This document shows, piece after piece, positions 4,587-12,243 of a stretch of DNA of 17,906 nt; position 1 is the stretch's first letter; every line of letters begins with the position of its first letter. The notes beneath the pieces were generated by a model. The model was given only the letters and a program-made list of their open reading frames with translations. It was not told the origin of the DNA and searched no databases. Position numbers and translations under genes: made by a program. Source of the DNA: CAZNPW01 sp964575185 (GTDB lineage: Bacteria; Pseudomonadota; Alphaproteobacteria; Rhodobacterales; Rhodobacteraceae); contig CAZNPW010000054.1 of NCBI GenBank assembly GCA_964575185.1, forward strand, positions 1 to 17,906, read 5' to 3'.

Positions 4587-6143
4587 ATGCGCGATTTCCA
4601 GCGTCCGGGGCGTTCGGCGGTATTCTCGACGCGGGGGATGGTCGCGACCTCGCACCCGCATGCGGCGCGCACAGGGGTCGAGGTGCTGCGCGCGGGCGGC
4701 AGCGCCGCCGACGCGGCGCTCGCCGCGGCGCTCGTCCTCGGCGTGGCCGAGCCGCACATGTGCGGCCTCGGCGGGGACATGTTCGCGCTCGTCCGCACGG
4801 CGGACGGGGCGACGGTGGCGCTGAACGGCTCCGGCCGGGCACCCGCAGCGCTCGACCCTGCGGCGCTGCGGGCTGCGGGGCACGCGGCGATGCCGCTCCA
4901 CGCGGCGGCGGCGGTCACGGTGCCGGGCGCGGTCGACGGCTTCGCCGCGCTTCACGCGCGCTTCGGCCGCGCGCCCTGGGCCGAGGTGCTGGCCCCCGCC
5001 ATCCTCGCCGCCGACGCGGGCCTGCCGGTCGCCCCGCGCGTGGCCTCCGACTGGCCCGCCGACGCCGCCGTGCTGCAGGGCCGCGCGCGCGAGGTCTTCG
5101 CGCCGCGCCGCAAGGGCGAGGTGTTCCGCCACGACGGCCTAGCCGGGGTGCTGCGCATCATCGCGCGCGACGGACGCGACGGGTTCTACGCGGGCGCGGT
5201 GGCCGACGACATGGTGCAATCCCTGCGCGCGGCTGGCGGGGCGCACGCGGCCGACGACTTCACGGCGACCCGCGCGACCTGGAGCGAGGTGCTGGCGGCG
5301 GATTACCGCGGCGCGCGGCTGCGCGAGCACCCGCCGAACGGGCAGGGCGCGACGGCGATCCTCATCCTGAACATCCTGGCGCGGTTCGACCTCTGCGCGA
5401 TGGACCCTTACGGGGCCGACCGCATCCATCTCGAAGCCGAGGCGACCAAGCTCGCCTACGACGCGCGCGACCGGATCATCGCCGACCCCGACCACACCGC
5501 GCGGCTGGGCTTCATGCTCGATCCGGGCACCGCCGCCCGGCTGGCCGCGCTGATCGACCCCGCCCGCGCCCTGCCCGATCCCGCGCGCGCGACGGAGGCC
5601 CTGCACCGCGACACCGTGCTGGTCACGGCGGTGGACGAGGACCGCACGGCCGTGTCGCTGATCCACTCGATCTTCCACGGCTTCGGGTCGGGCCTGGCCT
5701 CGGACCGCCACGGCATCCTGTTCCAGAACCGCGGGGCGGGGTTCTCGCTGGAACCCGGCCACCCGAACGAAGCCCGCGGCGGCAGGCGGCCGCTGCACAC
5801 CATCATCCCCGCGGTGCTGGAAGCGGACGGGATCATGCCCTTCGGCGTGATGGGCGGGCAATATCAGGCCACCGGGCACGCGCGGATCGTCACCGCGATC
5901 CGCGACTTCGGGATGGAGCCGCAGGCGGCGATCGACGGCCCCCGCGCCTTCGCCACGGCCGACGGGCTGGAGGTGGAGACGACGCACGACCCCGCCGTGC
6001 TGGCGGCGCTCGCCGCCCGCGGCCACCGGATCCTGCCCGCCTCCGGCCCGATCGGCGGTGCGCAGGCCATTGTCATCCACCCCTCGGGCGTGCTGGAAGG
6101 GGCCTCGGACCCCCGCAAGGATGGCATCGCCCTTGGCTACTGA
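4587..6143 (+). CDS. Gamma-glutamyltransferase-family Ntn hydrolase (HpxW/GGT-like)
   Basis: Members are made as a precursor that cleaves itself before a catalytic Thr to give two subunits, then hydrolyse gamma-glutamyl or similar amide bonds. The 518-aa product has the family start GMVATSHPHAARTGVEVLRA, AEPHMCGLGGDMF, and in the second half GFGSGLASDRHGILFQNRG and PFGVMGGQYQATGHA. The expected cleavage site is HRD-Thr343-VLVTAVDEDRTAVSL: a DTV type as in oxamate amidohydrolase and acylase-like members, not the NTTH of classical GGT. No signal peptide is visible, so it is probably cytoplasmic, unlike periplasmic E. coli Ggt. ATG 4587 has AGGGG 8 nt upstream; GTG 4578 is less likely. Its last 23 nt overlap the next gene. 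Family secure, substrate unknown. Confidence 0.88.
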   Translation: MRDFQRPGRSAVFSTRGMVATSHPHAARTGVEVLRAGGSAADAALAAALVLGVAEPHMCGLGGDMFALVRTADGATVALNGSGRAPAALDPAALRAAGHAAMPLHAAAAVTVPGAVDGFAALHARFGRAPWAEVLAPAILAADAGLPVAPRVASDWPADAAVLQGRAREVFAPRRKGEVFRHDGLAGVLRIIARDGRDGFYAGAVADDMVQSLRAAGGAHAADDFTATRATWSEVLAADYRGARLREHPPNGQGATAILILNILARFDLCAMDPYGADRIHLEAEATKLAYDARDRIIADPDHTARLGFMLDPGTAARLAALIDPARALPDPARATEALHRDTVLVTAVDEDRTAVSLIHSIFHGFGSGLASDRHGILFQNRGAGFSLEPGHPNEARGGRRPLHTIIPAVLEADGIMPFGVMGGQYQATGHARIVTAIRDFGMEPQAAIDGPRAFATADGLEVETTHDPAVLAALAARGHRILPASGPIGGAQAIVIHPSGVLEGASDPRKDGIALGY

Positions 6144-6606
6144 CCGCAGGATCGACCCCTGGCCCGAGCTCTCCTCCCGCATCCTCGCGCTGACCGCGGG
6201 CGAGACCGATACGGTCGCGCTGATGGCCACGGTCGCCTGCGAGATCCACCACGGCCACCCGCGCAGCGACTGGACCGGGTTCTACCGCGTCGTCGCACCG
6301 GAGCTTCTGAAGATCGGCCCCTACCAGGGCGGGCACGGCTGCCTCGTCATCCCCTTCTCGCGCGGCGTCTGCGGGGCGGCGGCGCGGACGGGCCGGGTGC
6401 TGAACGTGCCCGACGTGGCGGCCTTCCCCGACCACATCGCCTGTTCCGCCTCGACCCGGTCCGAACTGGTCGCGCCGGTGCGGAACGGCGCGGGGCGGCT
6501 TCTGGGGGTGCTCGATCTCGACAGCGACACGCCGGCGGCCTTCACGTCCGCCGACGAGGCGGCGGTCGCGGCGCTGCTGGTGCGCGTCTTCCGGGACGCG
6601 GCCTGA
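6121..6606 (+). CDS. msrC: Free methionine-(R)-sulfoxide reductase (GAF-domain fRMsr)
   Basis: This cytoplasmic enzyme reduces free Met-R-sulfoxide to methionine using thioredoxin. The 161-aa product is one GAF domain with the fRMsr signature: GHGCLVIPFSRGVCGAAA (71-88) and PDHIACSASTRSELVAPV (103-120). All three redox cysteines, Cys74, Cys84 and Cys108, are present, corresponding to those of E. coli YebR. ATG 6121 lies inside the end of the GGT-family gene (23-nt overlap) with AAGG directly before it; TTG 6133 is a possible alternative start with better spacing. The overlap suggests coupled translation. The next gene is a homocysteine methyltransferase-family protein, so methionine repair and synthesis sit side by side. 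Confidence 0.9.
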   Translation: MASPLATDRRIDPWPELSSRILALTAGETDTVALMATVACEIHHGHPRSDWTGFYRVVAPELLKIGPYQGGHGCLVIPFSRGVCGAAARTGRVLNVPDVAAFPDHIACSASTRSELVAPVRNGAGRLLGVLDLDSDTPAAFTSADEAAVAALLVRVFRDAA

Positions 6607-6674
6607 TGCACGGATCGCACCTTTCCGGCTCCGATACGCGCGCCGCGCCCCGTCACGTTTGAGGAAATCGGACA

Positions 6675-7571
6675 ATGGCGCAGATCACGCTTCTCGACGG
6701 CGGAATGGGGCAGGAGCTGCTGCGGCGGGCCGGGGACCGGCCGACGCCGCTCTGGGCGACGCAGGTGATGATCGACCACCCGGGGCTCGTCCAGGCGGTG
6801 CACGCCGACTACTTCGCCGCGGGGGCCACGATCGCCACGACCAACACCTACGCCATCCACCGCGACCGGCTCGACCCGGCGGGGCTCGGGCACCTCTTCC
6901 ACGTCCTGCACCTGCGCGCGCTGGCCGAAGCGCATGCGGCGCGCGCCGCGCACGGGCGGGGGCGGATCGCGGGCGCGCTCGGCCCGCTGGTCGCGTCCTA
7001 CCGGCCCGAGGTCACGCCCCCGGTGGCGGAGGCCGCGCCGAAGTTCGCCGAGATCGGGCGGCTGCTCGCGCCGCATGTCGACCTGTTCCTGGTCGAGACG
7101 GCGGCATCCGTCCTGCAGGCCGAAGGCGCGCTCGCGGGGCTGCGCGACCTCGGCCGGCCGGTCTGGCTGTCGGTCAGCGTGAACGACGCCGACGGCAGCC
7201 GCCTGCGGTCGGGCGAGCCGGTGGCCGATCTCGCGCCGCTGGTCGCGCGATACCGGCCCGACGCGGTGCTCGCCAACTGTTCGGTGCCCGAGGCGATGGG
7301 GGCCGCGATGGCGGCGCTGGCCGGGATCGGGCGGCCCTTCGGGGCCTATGCGAACGGGTTCACCCACATCAGCGCGGCCTTCCGGGGCGAGCGGCCGACC
7401 GTCGATGCGCTGACCGCGCGGCGGGACCTGTCGCCTGCGGTCTATGCCGACCATGCGATGGGGTGGGTGGCGCAGGGGGCGACGATCGTCGGCGGCTGCT
7501 GCGAGGTCGGGCCCGACCACATCGCGGCGCTCGCCGCGCGGCTGCGCGCGGCCGGGCACGCGATCGCATGA
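6675..7571 (+). CDS. Homocysteine S-methyltransferase family protein
   Basis: Family members transfer a methyl group to homocysteine to make methionine, using S-methylmethionine, betaine or similar donors, with a Zn ion bound by three Cys. The 298-aa product is a full-length TIM-barrel domain: LLDGGMGQELLRR (6-18), IATTNTYAIHRDRL (53-66), FLVETAASVLQAEGAL (138-153), the first Zn ligand in LANCSVPEAM (Cys202) and the paired ligands in IVGGCCEVGP (Cys275, Cys276). GAGGA lies 9 nt before ATG 6675. The methyl donor cannot be told from sequence; length and layout resemble MmuM/BHMT-like proteins rather than MetH. The stop overlaps the next start by 4 nt (ATGA). Confidence 0.9.
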   Translation: MAQITLLDGGMGQELLRRAGDRPTPLWATQVMIDHPGLVQAVHADYFAAGATIATTNTYAIHRDRLDPAGLGHLFHVLHLRALAEAHAARAAHGRGRIAGALGPLVASYRPEVTPPVAEAAPKFAEIGRLLAPHVDLFLVETAASVLQAEGALAGLRDLGRPVWLSVSVNDADGSRLRSGEPVADLAPLVARYRPDAVLANCSVPEAMGAAMAALAGIGRPFGAYANGFTHISAAFRGERPTVDALTARRDLSPAVYADHAMGWVAQGATIVGGCCEVGPDHIAALAARLRAAGHAIA

Positions 7572-8218
7572 GGGACTTCGACTACCGCCCCCCGGACGGC
7601 GACCCGGTGATCCTGCACCGGGACGCGGCGATGGTCGTGGTGGACAAGCCCGCGGGCCTCTTGTCGGTGCCGGGCAAGCTGCCGGGGCGGCAGGACTGCC
7701 TCCTGGCGCGCCTGGTGGCGGCGGACCCGCGCGTGCTGCTGGTGCACCGGCTCGACTGCGACACCTCGGGCGTGATGGTCTTTGCCCGGACCGGGGCGGC
7801 GCAGGCCGCGCTGGGGCGGCAGTTCGAGACGCGGGTGGCGCGCAAGACCTATGCCGCGCGGGTCCGGGGCGAGATGGCCGAGGACGCGGGCCGCGTGGAT
7901 CTGCCCATCGGCGTGGACTGGCCGAACCGGCCGCGGCAGATGGTGGACCCCGCACGCGGCCGCGCGGCGGTGACCGACTGGGCCGTGACCGGACGCGTCC
8001 CGGGCGAGACGCGCCTGCGGCTGACGCCCCTGACGGGGCGCAGCCACCAGCTCCGCGTCCACATGGCGGCGCTCGGGCACCCGATCCTCGGCGATCCGAT
8101 CTACGCCGAGGGAGAGGCCGCGGCGTTCCCGCGGCTGATGCTGCACGCCGAAGCGCTCGAGGTGCGCCACCCGGCGACGGCCGAGTGGCGGCGCTTCCGG
8201 TCGGACGTGCCGTTCTGA
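7568..8218 (+). CDS. RluA-family pseudouridine synthase
   Basis: The enzyme isomerises specific uridines in rRNA and/or tRNA to pseudouridine. The 216-aa product, close to E. coli RluA in length, has MVVVDKPAGLLSVPG (22-36), the catalytic loop VHRLDCDTSGVMVFA (59-73; catalytic Asp63), RVARKTYAARVRGE and the C-terminal LTGRSHQLRVHMAALGHPI motif. No S4 domain is present, which fits the RluA rather than the RluC/RluD branch. ATG 7568 overlaps the stop of the homocysteine methyltransferase gene, indicating translational coupling of two functionally unrelated proteins. The target may be 23S position 746 and tRNA position 32 as in E. coli, by analogy only. Confidence 0.92.
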   Translation: MRDFDYRPPDGDPVILHRDAAMVVVDKPAGLLSVPGKLPGRQDCLLARLVAADPRVLLVHRLDCDTSGVMVFARTGAAQAALGRQFETRVARKTYAARVRGEMAEDAGRVDLPIGVDWPNRPRQMVDPARGRAAVTDWAVTGRVPGETRLRLTPLTGRSHQLRVHMAALGHPILGDPIYAEGEAAAFPRLMLHAEALEVRHPATAEWRRFRSDVPF

Positions 8219-8235
8219 CGGCAGGGCCGGAGCGC

Positions 8236-8283
8236 GGGGGCTTTGCCCCCTGCACCCCCCAGGATATTTGCGGGAAGATGAAT
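8236..8283 (+). repeat. Rhodobacterales-type intergenic repeat with hairpin
   Basis: Eighteen nt after the pseudouridine synthase stop is a perfect 6-bp stem, GGGGGC-TTT-GCCCCC (8236-8250), followed by a C run and AGGATATTTGCGGGAAGATG (8261-8280). I recognise this stem plus CCCC-GGATATTTG-GAAGA tail as the pattern of a short element scattered between genes in many Rhodobacterales genomes. It could also act as a transcription terminator for the upstream gene. Only one copy is in this window. Confidence 0.6.
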
Positions 8284-8338
8284 GGCCATTCCGGTTTCCG
8301 GATGCGGCCGTTACGACTCGCCCGGAAGGAGACAGCCG

Positions 8339-9699
<1,361 letters not shown>

Positions 9700-9703
<4 letters not shown>

Positions 9704-10533
9704 CCGACCGGCGGGTCACCCCGTCTTCGGGCCGCGTGGCGCATGCGTCGCTGCGCGGGGTGGTGGACGCCCAGGCCTTCACCGACGGAGACCCCCTGCG
9801 CGTGACCGCCGCGCTGACCGACCTCTGCGCCGCGCCGGGGGGCGCGCGGGACCGCCAGCTCCTGACGGGCGATGCGTTCCTGGTGATCGACCGGCGGGAC
9901 GGCTGGGCCTTCGGCCGGGCCGACCGCGGCGGGTCCTGCGGCTGGGTGGCAGAGGGCGACGTCGGCCCGGCCTTGCCCCCGACGCACTGGGTGGCCGCGC
10001 TGGCCACGCATCTCTACCCCGAACCGCGGGTGCAGGCGCGCGCGGGGGACGGCCTGTCGCTGGGGGCGAAGGTCCGCGTGACGGCGCAGGCGGGGGCCTG
10101 GGCCGAAACGCCGGGCGGTTTCGTGCCCGCGCGCCACCTGCGGCGGCTGGGCAGCTGGGAGGCCGACCCCGTCCCGGTGGCGGAGCGGTTCGTCGGCACC
10201 CCCTACCTCTGGGGCGGCAACAGCCGCCTCGGGCTCGATTGCAGCGGGCTCGTGCAGGCGGCGTGGCTCGCGTGCGGACGCGACTGCCCCGCCGACAGCG
10301 ACCAGCAGGCCGCGCTGGGCCGGGTGGTCGACGACGCGCGGCGGGGCGATCTGGTGTTCTGGCCCGGCCATGTCGCCATCGTCACCGGCCCCGACCGGAT
10401 CGTCCACGCGAACGGCCATGCGATGGCGGTCGCGCCGGAAGGGCTGGCCGCGGCCGCCGCCCGGATCGCCGCAGCGGGCGGCGGTCCGGCGCAGATCCGG
10501 CGCCCGCCCGGATGGCCTGCCGGGCAGGGCTAA
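9700..10533 (+). CDS. NlpC/P60-family C40 peptidase with SH3-like domains
   Basis: C40 peptidases cleave gamma-D-glutamyl-meso-diaminopimelate bonds in cell-wall peptides. The 277-aa product has two SH3b-like segments (about 40-95 and 100-147) and a C-terminal NlpC/P60 domain: FVGTPYLWGGNSRLGLDCSG (164-183) with catalytic Cys181, WPGHVAIVTG with His224, and a third polar residue at about His236 (VHANGH). No signal peptide is seen, so the enzyme is likely cytoplasmic and may act on recycled murein peptides. The GTG start at 9700 overlaps the aminopeptidase stop (GTGA); no other start fits. Coupling to an M17 aminopeptidase supports sequential peptide trimming, an inference. The gene ends 40 nt from a convergent neighbour. 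Confidence 0.92.
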
Positions 10534-10573
10534 CGGGCCGCGACCGCCGTGCGGGCCGGTCGGCCTGCACCGC

Positions 10574-11527
10574 TCAGCCCGACCGGGGCACCCCGTCAAG
10601 GCGGTTGCGGGCCTCCTGCACGAAAAGACGCGCGGCGGTTTCGGTCACCTTGGGCGTCATGTAATCGCCGGCAAGAAGCTCGCCCTCGAGCCGTGCCAGC
10701 ACCGCGCGGATCGAGAACTCGTCGAACTTGGACCCCGTCTCGCACAGATAGATCGCCGTGGAGGACGCGGCGGGCAGGATGTCGTGGGCGTAGAACCCGA
10801 AGCCGAGGCTCGCCTCGACCCTGCGGCAGAGCTCGGCGATCTCGGCCATGCGCGGCAGGGCCACGGCGACGTAAAGATGGTTGAGCAGACCGGGATCACG
10901 CGGCGTGTTCGATGTATGGACCGACGGGCTGCCTTCGCCCGTATCCCGCGCCCGGACCAAGACCGCGTAGGCCGTGGCTCCGATGCACATTGCGCGCAGG
11001 CACACGAAGTAACGCCTGTCCCGGTAGGTCTGGGTCGTGTCGATGAAGGCCGCATTGTATCTGGCCGGGTCGATCTGGTCGGTCAGGCGGACCTCGGCAC
11101 CCGATCCGACGCGGGCGTTCGAGAAGATCGTCCCATGGACCGGGGGGTCGCGGAGCAGGGTGGGCATCGGGACGCCGGCCGCCGTCAGTTCCACGTTCGT
11201 GACCTGCTTGTCGCCCATGATGCGCCCGGCGCGGGGCGCGTTGCAGACGATGCTGCGCTCCGAACGCGCCTGTGCGGTCTCGACGATGCCGACGATCTCG
11301 GCGAAGGCGCGCGGTGATCCGATGCAGGATTCGTTGTAGACGGGCACGATCACCGCCTCGCCGTAGCGCCGGTCCGAAGAGAAGAAGCCGTTCGACGTCG
11401 CGTGAAGATCGACGGTGCAGCCCAGCGCGTGAAGATGGGCTACGAAGCGCGGCCAGAAGACGTCGGGCTCGCACTTGCCGTGCCCTCCGAGCCCGTATCC
11501 GTCCGTTCCGACGATGACGATGTCCAT
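10574..11527 (-). CDS. ATP-grasp-like protein of unknown substrate
   Basis: I do not recognise this as a named gene. The 317-aa product shows features of ATP-grasp ligases, which join a carboxylate to an amine or thiol through an acyl phosphate: VCNAPRAGRIMGDKQVTNVE (94-113) followed by AAGVPMPT resembles the entry of the ATP-binding domain; RRYFVCLRAMCIGATAYAVL (171-190) fits the central strands; HDILPAASSTAIYLCETGSK (248-267) resembles the metal site, with Asp249 and Glu263, but the usual Asn two residues after the Glu is Gly265. The N-terminal 90 residues would be the pre-ATP-grasp fold. ATG 11527 has a G-rich site about 10 nt upstream. It stands alone between a convergent peptidase gene and the SRP RNA, so context gives no substrate. 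Confidence 0.65.
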   Translation of the reverse strand: MDIVIVGTDGYGLGGHGKCEPDVFWPRFVAHLHALGCTVDLHATSNGFFSSDRRYGEAVIVPVYNESCIGSPRAFAEIVGIVETAQARSERSIVCNAPRAGRIMGDKQVTNVELTAAGVPMPTLLRDPPVHGTIFSNARVGSGAEVRLTDQIDPARYNAAFIDTTQTYRDRRYFVCLRAMCIGATAYAVLVRARDTGEGSPSVHTSNTPRDPGLLNHLYVAVALPRMAEIAELCRRVEASLGFGFYAHDILPAASSTAIYLCETGSKFDEFSIRAVLARLEGELLAGDYMTPKVTETAARLFVQEARNRLDGVPRSG

Positions 11528-11528
11528 C

Positions 11529-11571
11529 AGGCAACCATCCCCCGCGACGCAACCCCATCGCCTCGTTGCCT
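11529..11571 (-). promoter_or_regulatory. Inverted repeat upstream of the ATP-grasp-like gene
   Basis: AGGCAAC (11529-11535) and GTTGCCT (11565-11571) form a perfect 7-bp inverted repeat, 36 bp between arm starts, placed immediately before the start codon on the minus strand. A direct repeat GCAACC (11531-11536, 11549-11554) lies inside. It could be an operator or a leader stem; the function is not known. Confidence 0.35.
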
Positions 11572-11639
11572 ATGCCGGACCAGCCTGCAGGGCAAGGCTC
11601 CGGCCGGCGGCGGCGCACGACGGTCAGGCGGCGGCGTCA

Positions 11640-11668
11640 TTGCGCGGCGTCCCCGCGTGGCCTATATG
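11640..11668 (+). promoter_or_regulatory. Promoter of the SRP RNA gene
   Basis: TTGCGC (11640-11645), a 17-nt spacer and TATATG (11663-11668) form a sigma-70 promoter. The predicted start, about 7 nt further, falls at the expected 5' end of the RNA (about 11674-11676), which strongly supports the assignment. Confidence 0.65.
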
Positions 11669-11673
11669 CGGCA

Positions 11674-11770
11674 GCGAGAGGTTGGCGCGGGCAGGCGCCT
11701 CGCCAACCCGGTCAGGCCCGGAAGGGAGCAGCCGCAACGAGCCCCGTCTGGGTCGTGTCCAGCCTCTCAC
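11674..11770 (+). ncRNA. ffs: Signal recognition particle RNA (4.5S, bacterial small type)
   Basis: This RNA binds Ffh and targets nascent membrane proteins to FtsY and the translocon. The nearly invariant helix-8 hairpin is present (11710-11732: GGTCAGGCCCGGAAGG, then GAGCAGCC), including the GGAA tetraloop and the asymmetric-loop bases that Ffh reads. The outer ends pair: GAGAGG (11676-11681) with CCTCTC (11763-11768), and further pairing CAGGC/GTCTG and CTCG/CGAG extends the rod. The length of about 97 nt is typical. The exact ends are set from the terminal helix and the promoter and could be off by a few bases. Confidence 0.93.
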
Positions 11771-11794
11771 CCCCCGTGCCGTCGGCGTCCGCAT

Positions 11795-11818
11795 GTCCCG
11801 CAGGGGTGTTCCCGGGAC
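11795..11818 (+). terminator. Hairpin downstream of SRP RNA
   Basis: GTCCCG (11795-11800) pairs perfectly with CGGGAC (11813-11818) across a 12-nt loop, about 25 nt after the RNA's 3' end. No T tract follows, so a terminator role is only suggested by position. Confidence 0.3.
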
Positions 11819-11972
11819 CGTCCGACGCGCATCGGCTGCCGCCGACCGCCGCCGGGATTGCCGCGACCCCCCGACGCTATCGCCGATCCGGCCGCGCCTG
11901 CCGGTGCGACGCCCGCCGCGCCGCGCCGCGCGGGCGGGACGGGCGGCGCGGGGGGGCATGGCCGTCGCCGCC

Positions 11973-12022
11973 CCTTACACGTTCCTTACGCCGCAGGCCG
12001 ATCTTCGGCATGGCGCGCTTAC
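11973..12022 (+). promoter_or_regulatory. Phased CTTAC direct repeats, candidate KdpE operator
   Basis: CCTTAC occurs at 11973-11978 and 11984-11989, 11 bp apart, and CTTAC recurs at 12018-12022, exactly 33 bp after the second copy. OmpR-family regulators such as KdpE bind direct repeats one helical turn apart. The site is 45-94 nt before the first kdp reading frame. Binding by KdpE is an inference from spacing and location. Confidence 0.35.
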
Positions 12023-12066
12023 GCGCGCAGGCCCCATGTGCTGGCACGCTTTTGACGGAGCCTGCG

Positions 12067-12150
12067 GTGGCCGACATCCTCTATCTTGCGCTGGCCCTCG
12101 CCGGGTTTGCCGCCTTCGTCGCGGCCGTCGCAGCCGCCGGGCGGCTGTGA
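12067..12150 (+). CDS. 27-aa membrane microprotein upstream of kdpF
   Basis: A GTG-initiated frame preceded by GGAG (12057-12060) with 6-nt spacing encodes 27 residues: a short polar start (M-A-D), a single hydrophobic helix (about 4-22, ILYLALALAGFAAFVAAVAA) and a basic end (GRL). Its stop shares one base with the kdpF start (TGATG), so the two are translationally coupled. The composition mirrors KdpF itself, which caps and stabilises the KdpABC complex. I recall similar short frames before kdpF in other alphaproteobacteria, but know of no characterised function. The ribosome site, the coupling and the membrane helix all support a real gene; the function is unknown. Confidence 0.6.
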   Translation: MADILYLALALAGFAAFVAAVAAAGRL

Positions 12151-12236
12151 TGTTCGACCTGATCCTCGGGCTCGCCGTCGCAGCAGGACTGTTCATCTAT
12201 CTCGGCGTGGCCCTGCTGCGGCCCGACCGGTTCTGA
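12150..12236 (+). CDS. kdpF: Potassium-transporting ATPase subunit KdpF
   Basis: KdpF is the single-helix small subunit that stabilises the KdpFABC potassium pump in the inner membrane. The 28 residues (MFDLILGLAVAAGLFIYLGV then ALLRPDRF) are typical in length and end with the family LL-RP-[DE]-RF motif. The ATG overlaps the stop of the upstream microprotein by one base, and kdpA follows after 7 nt. It is too short for most gene callers but fits family and context very well. Confidence 0.9.
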   Translation: MFDLILGLAVAAGLFIYLGVALLRPDRF

Positions 12237-12243
12237 GGCCGCG

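Larger units (their letters stand above)
11771..12066. other. GC-rich intergenic region between SRP RNA and the kdp operon
   Basis: No protein with recognisable features was found here on either strand. It holds a hairpin at 11795-11818 that may end the SRP transcript, a long GC-only inverted repeat (CGCCCGC at 11910-11916 with GCGGGCG at 11930-11936), three CTTAC repeats in helical phase (11974-12022) and the inverted repeat GCGCGC-TTAC-GCGCGC (12013-12028). This is the expected place for the kdp promoter, but I could not assign clear -35 and -10 boxes. Confidence 0.6.

Noticed and set aside
10541..10562. CGACCG/CGGTCG hairpin between the convergent NlpC/P60 and ATP-grasp-like genes as a terminator
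   Set aside because: Only six pairs with a 10-nt loop, and no T tract on either side; too common in such GC-rich DNA to call.
12041..12060. TGGCACGCTTTTGA as a sigma-54 promoter before kdp
   Set aside because: The -24-like TGGCACG is good, but the -12 element is off by one base and lacks GC, and it overlaps the ribosome site, leaving no room for a leader.
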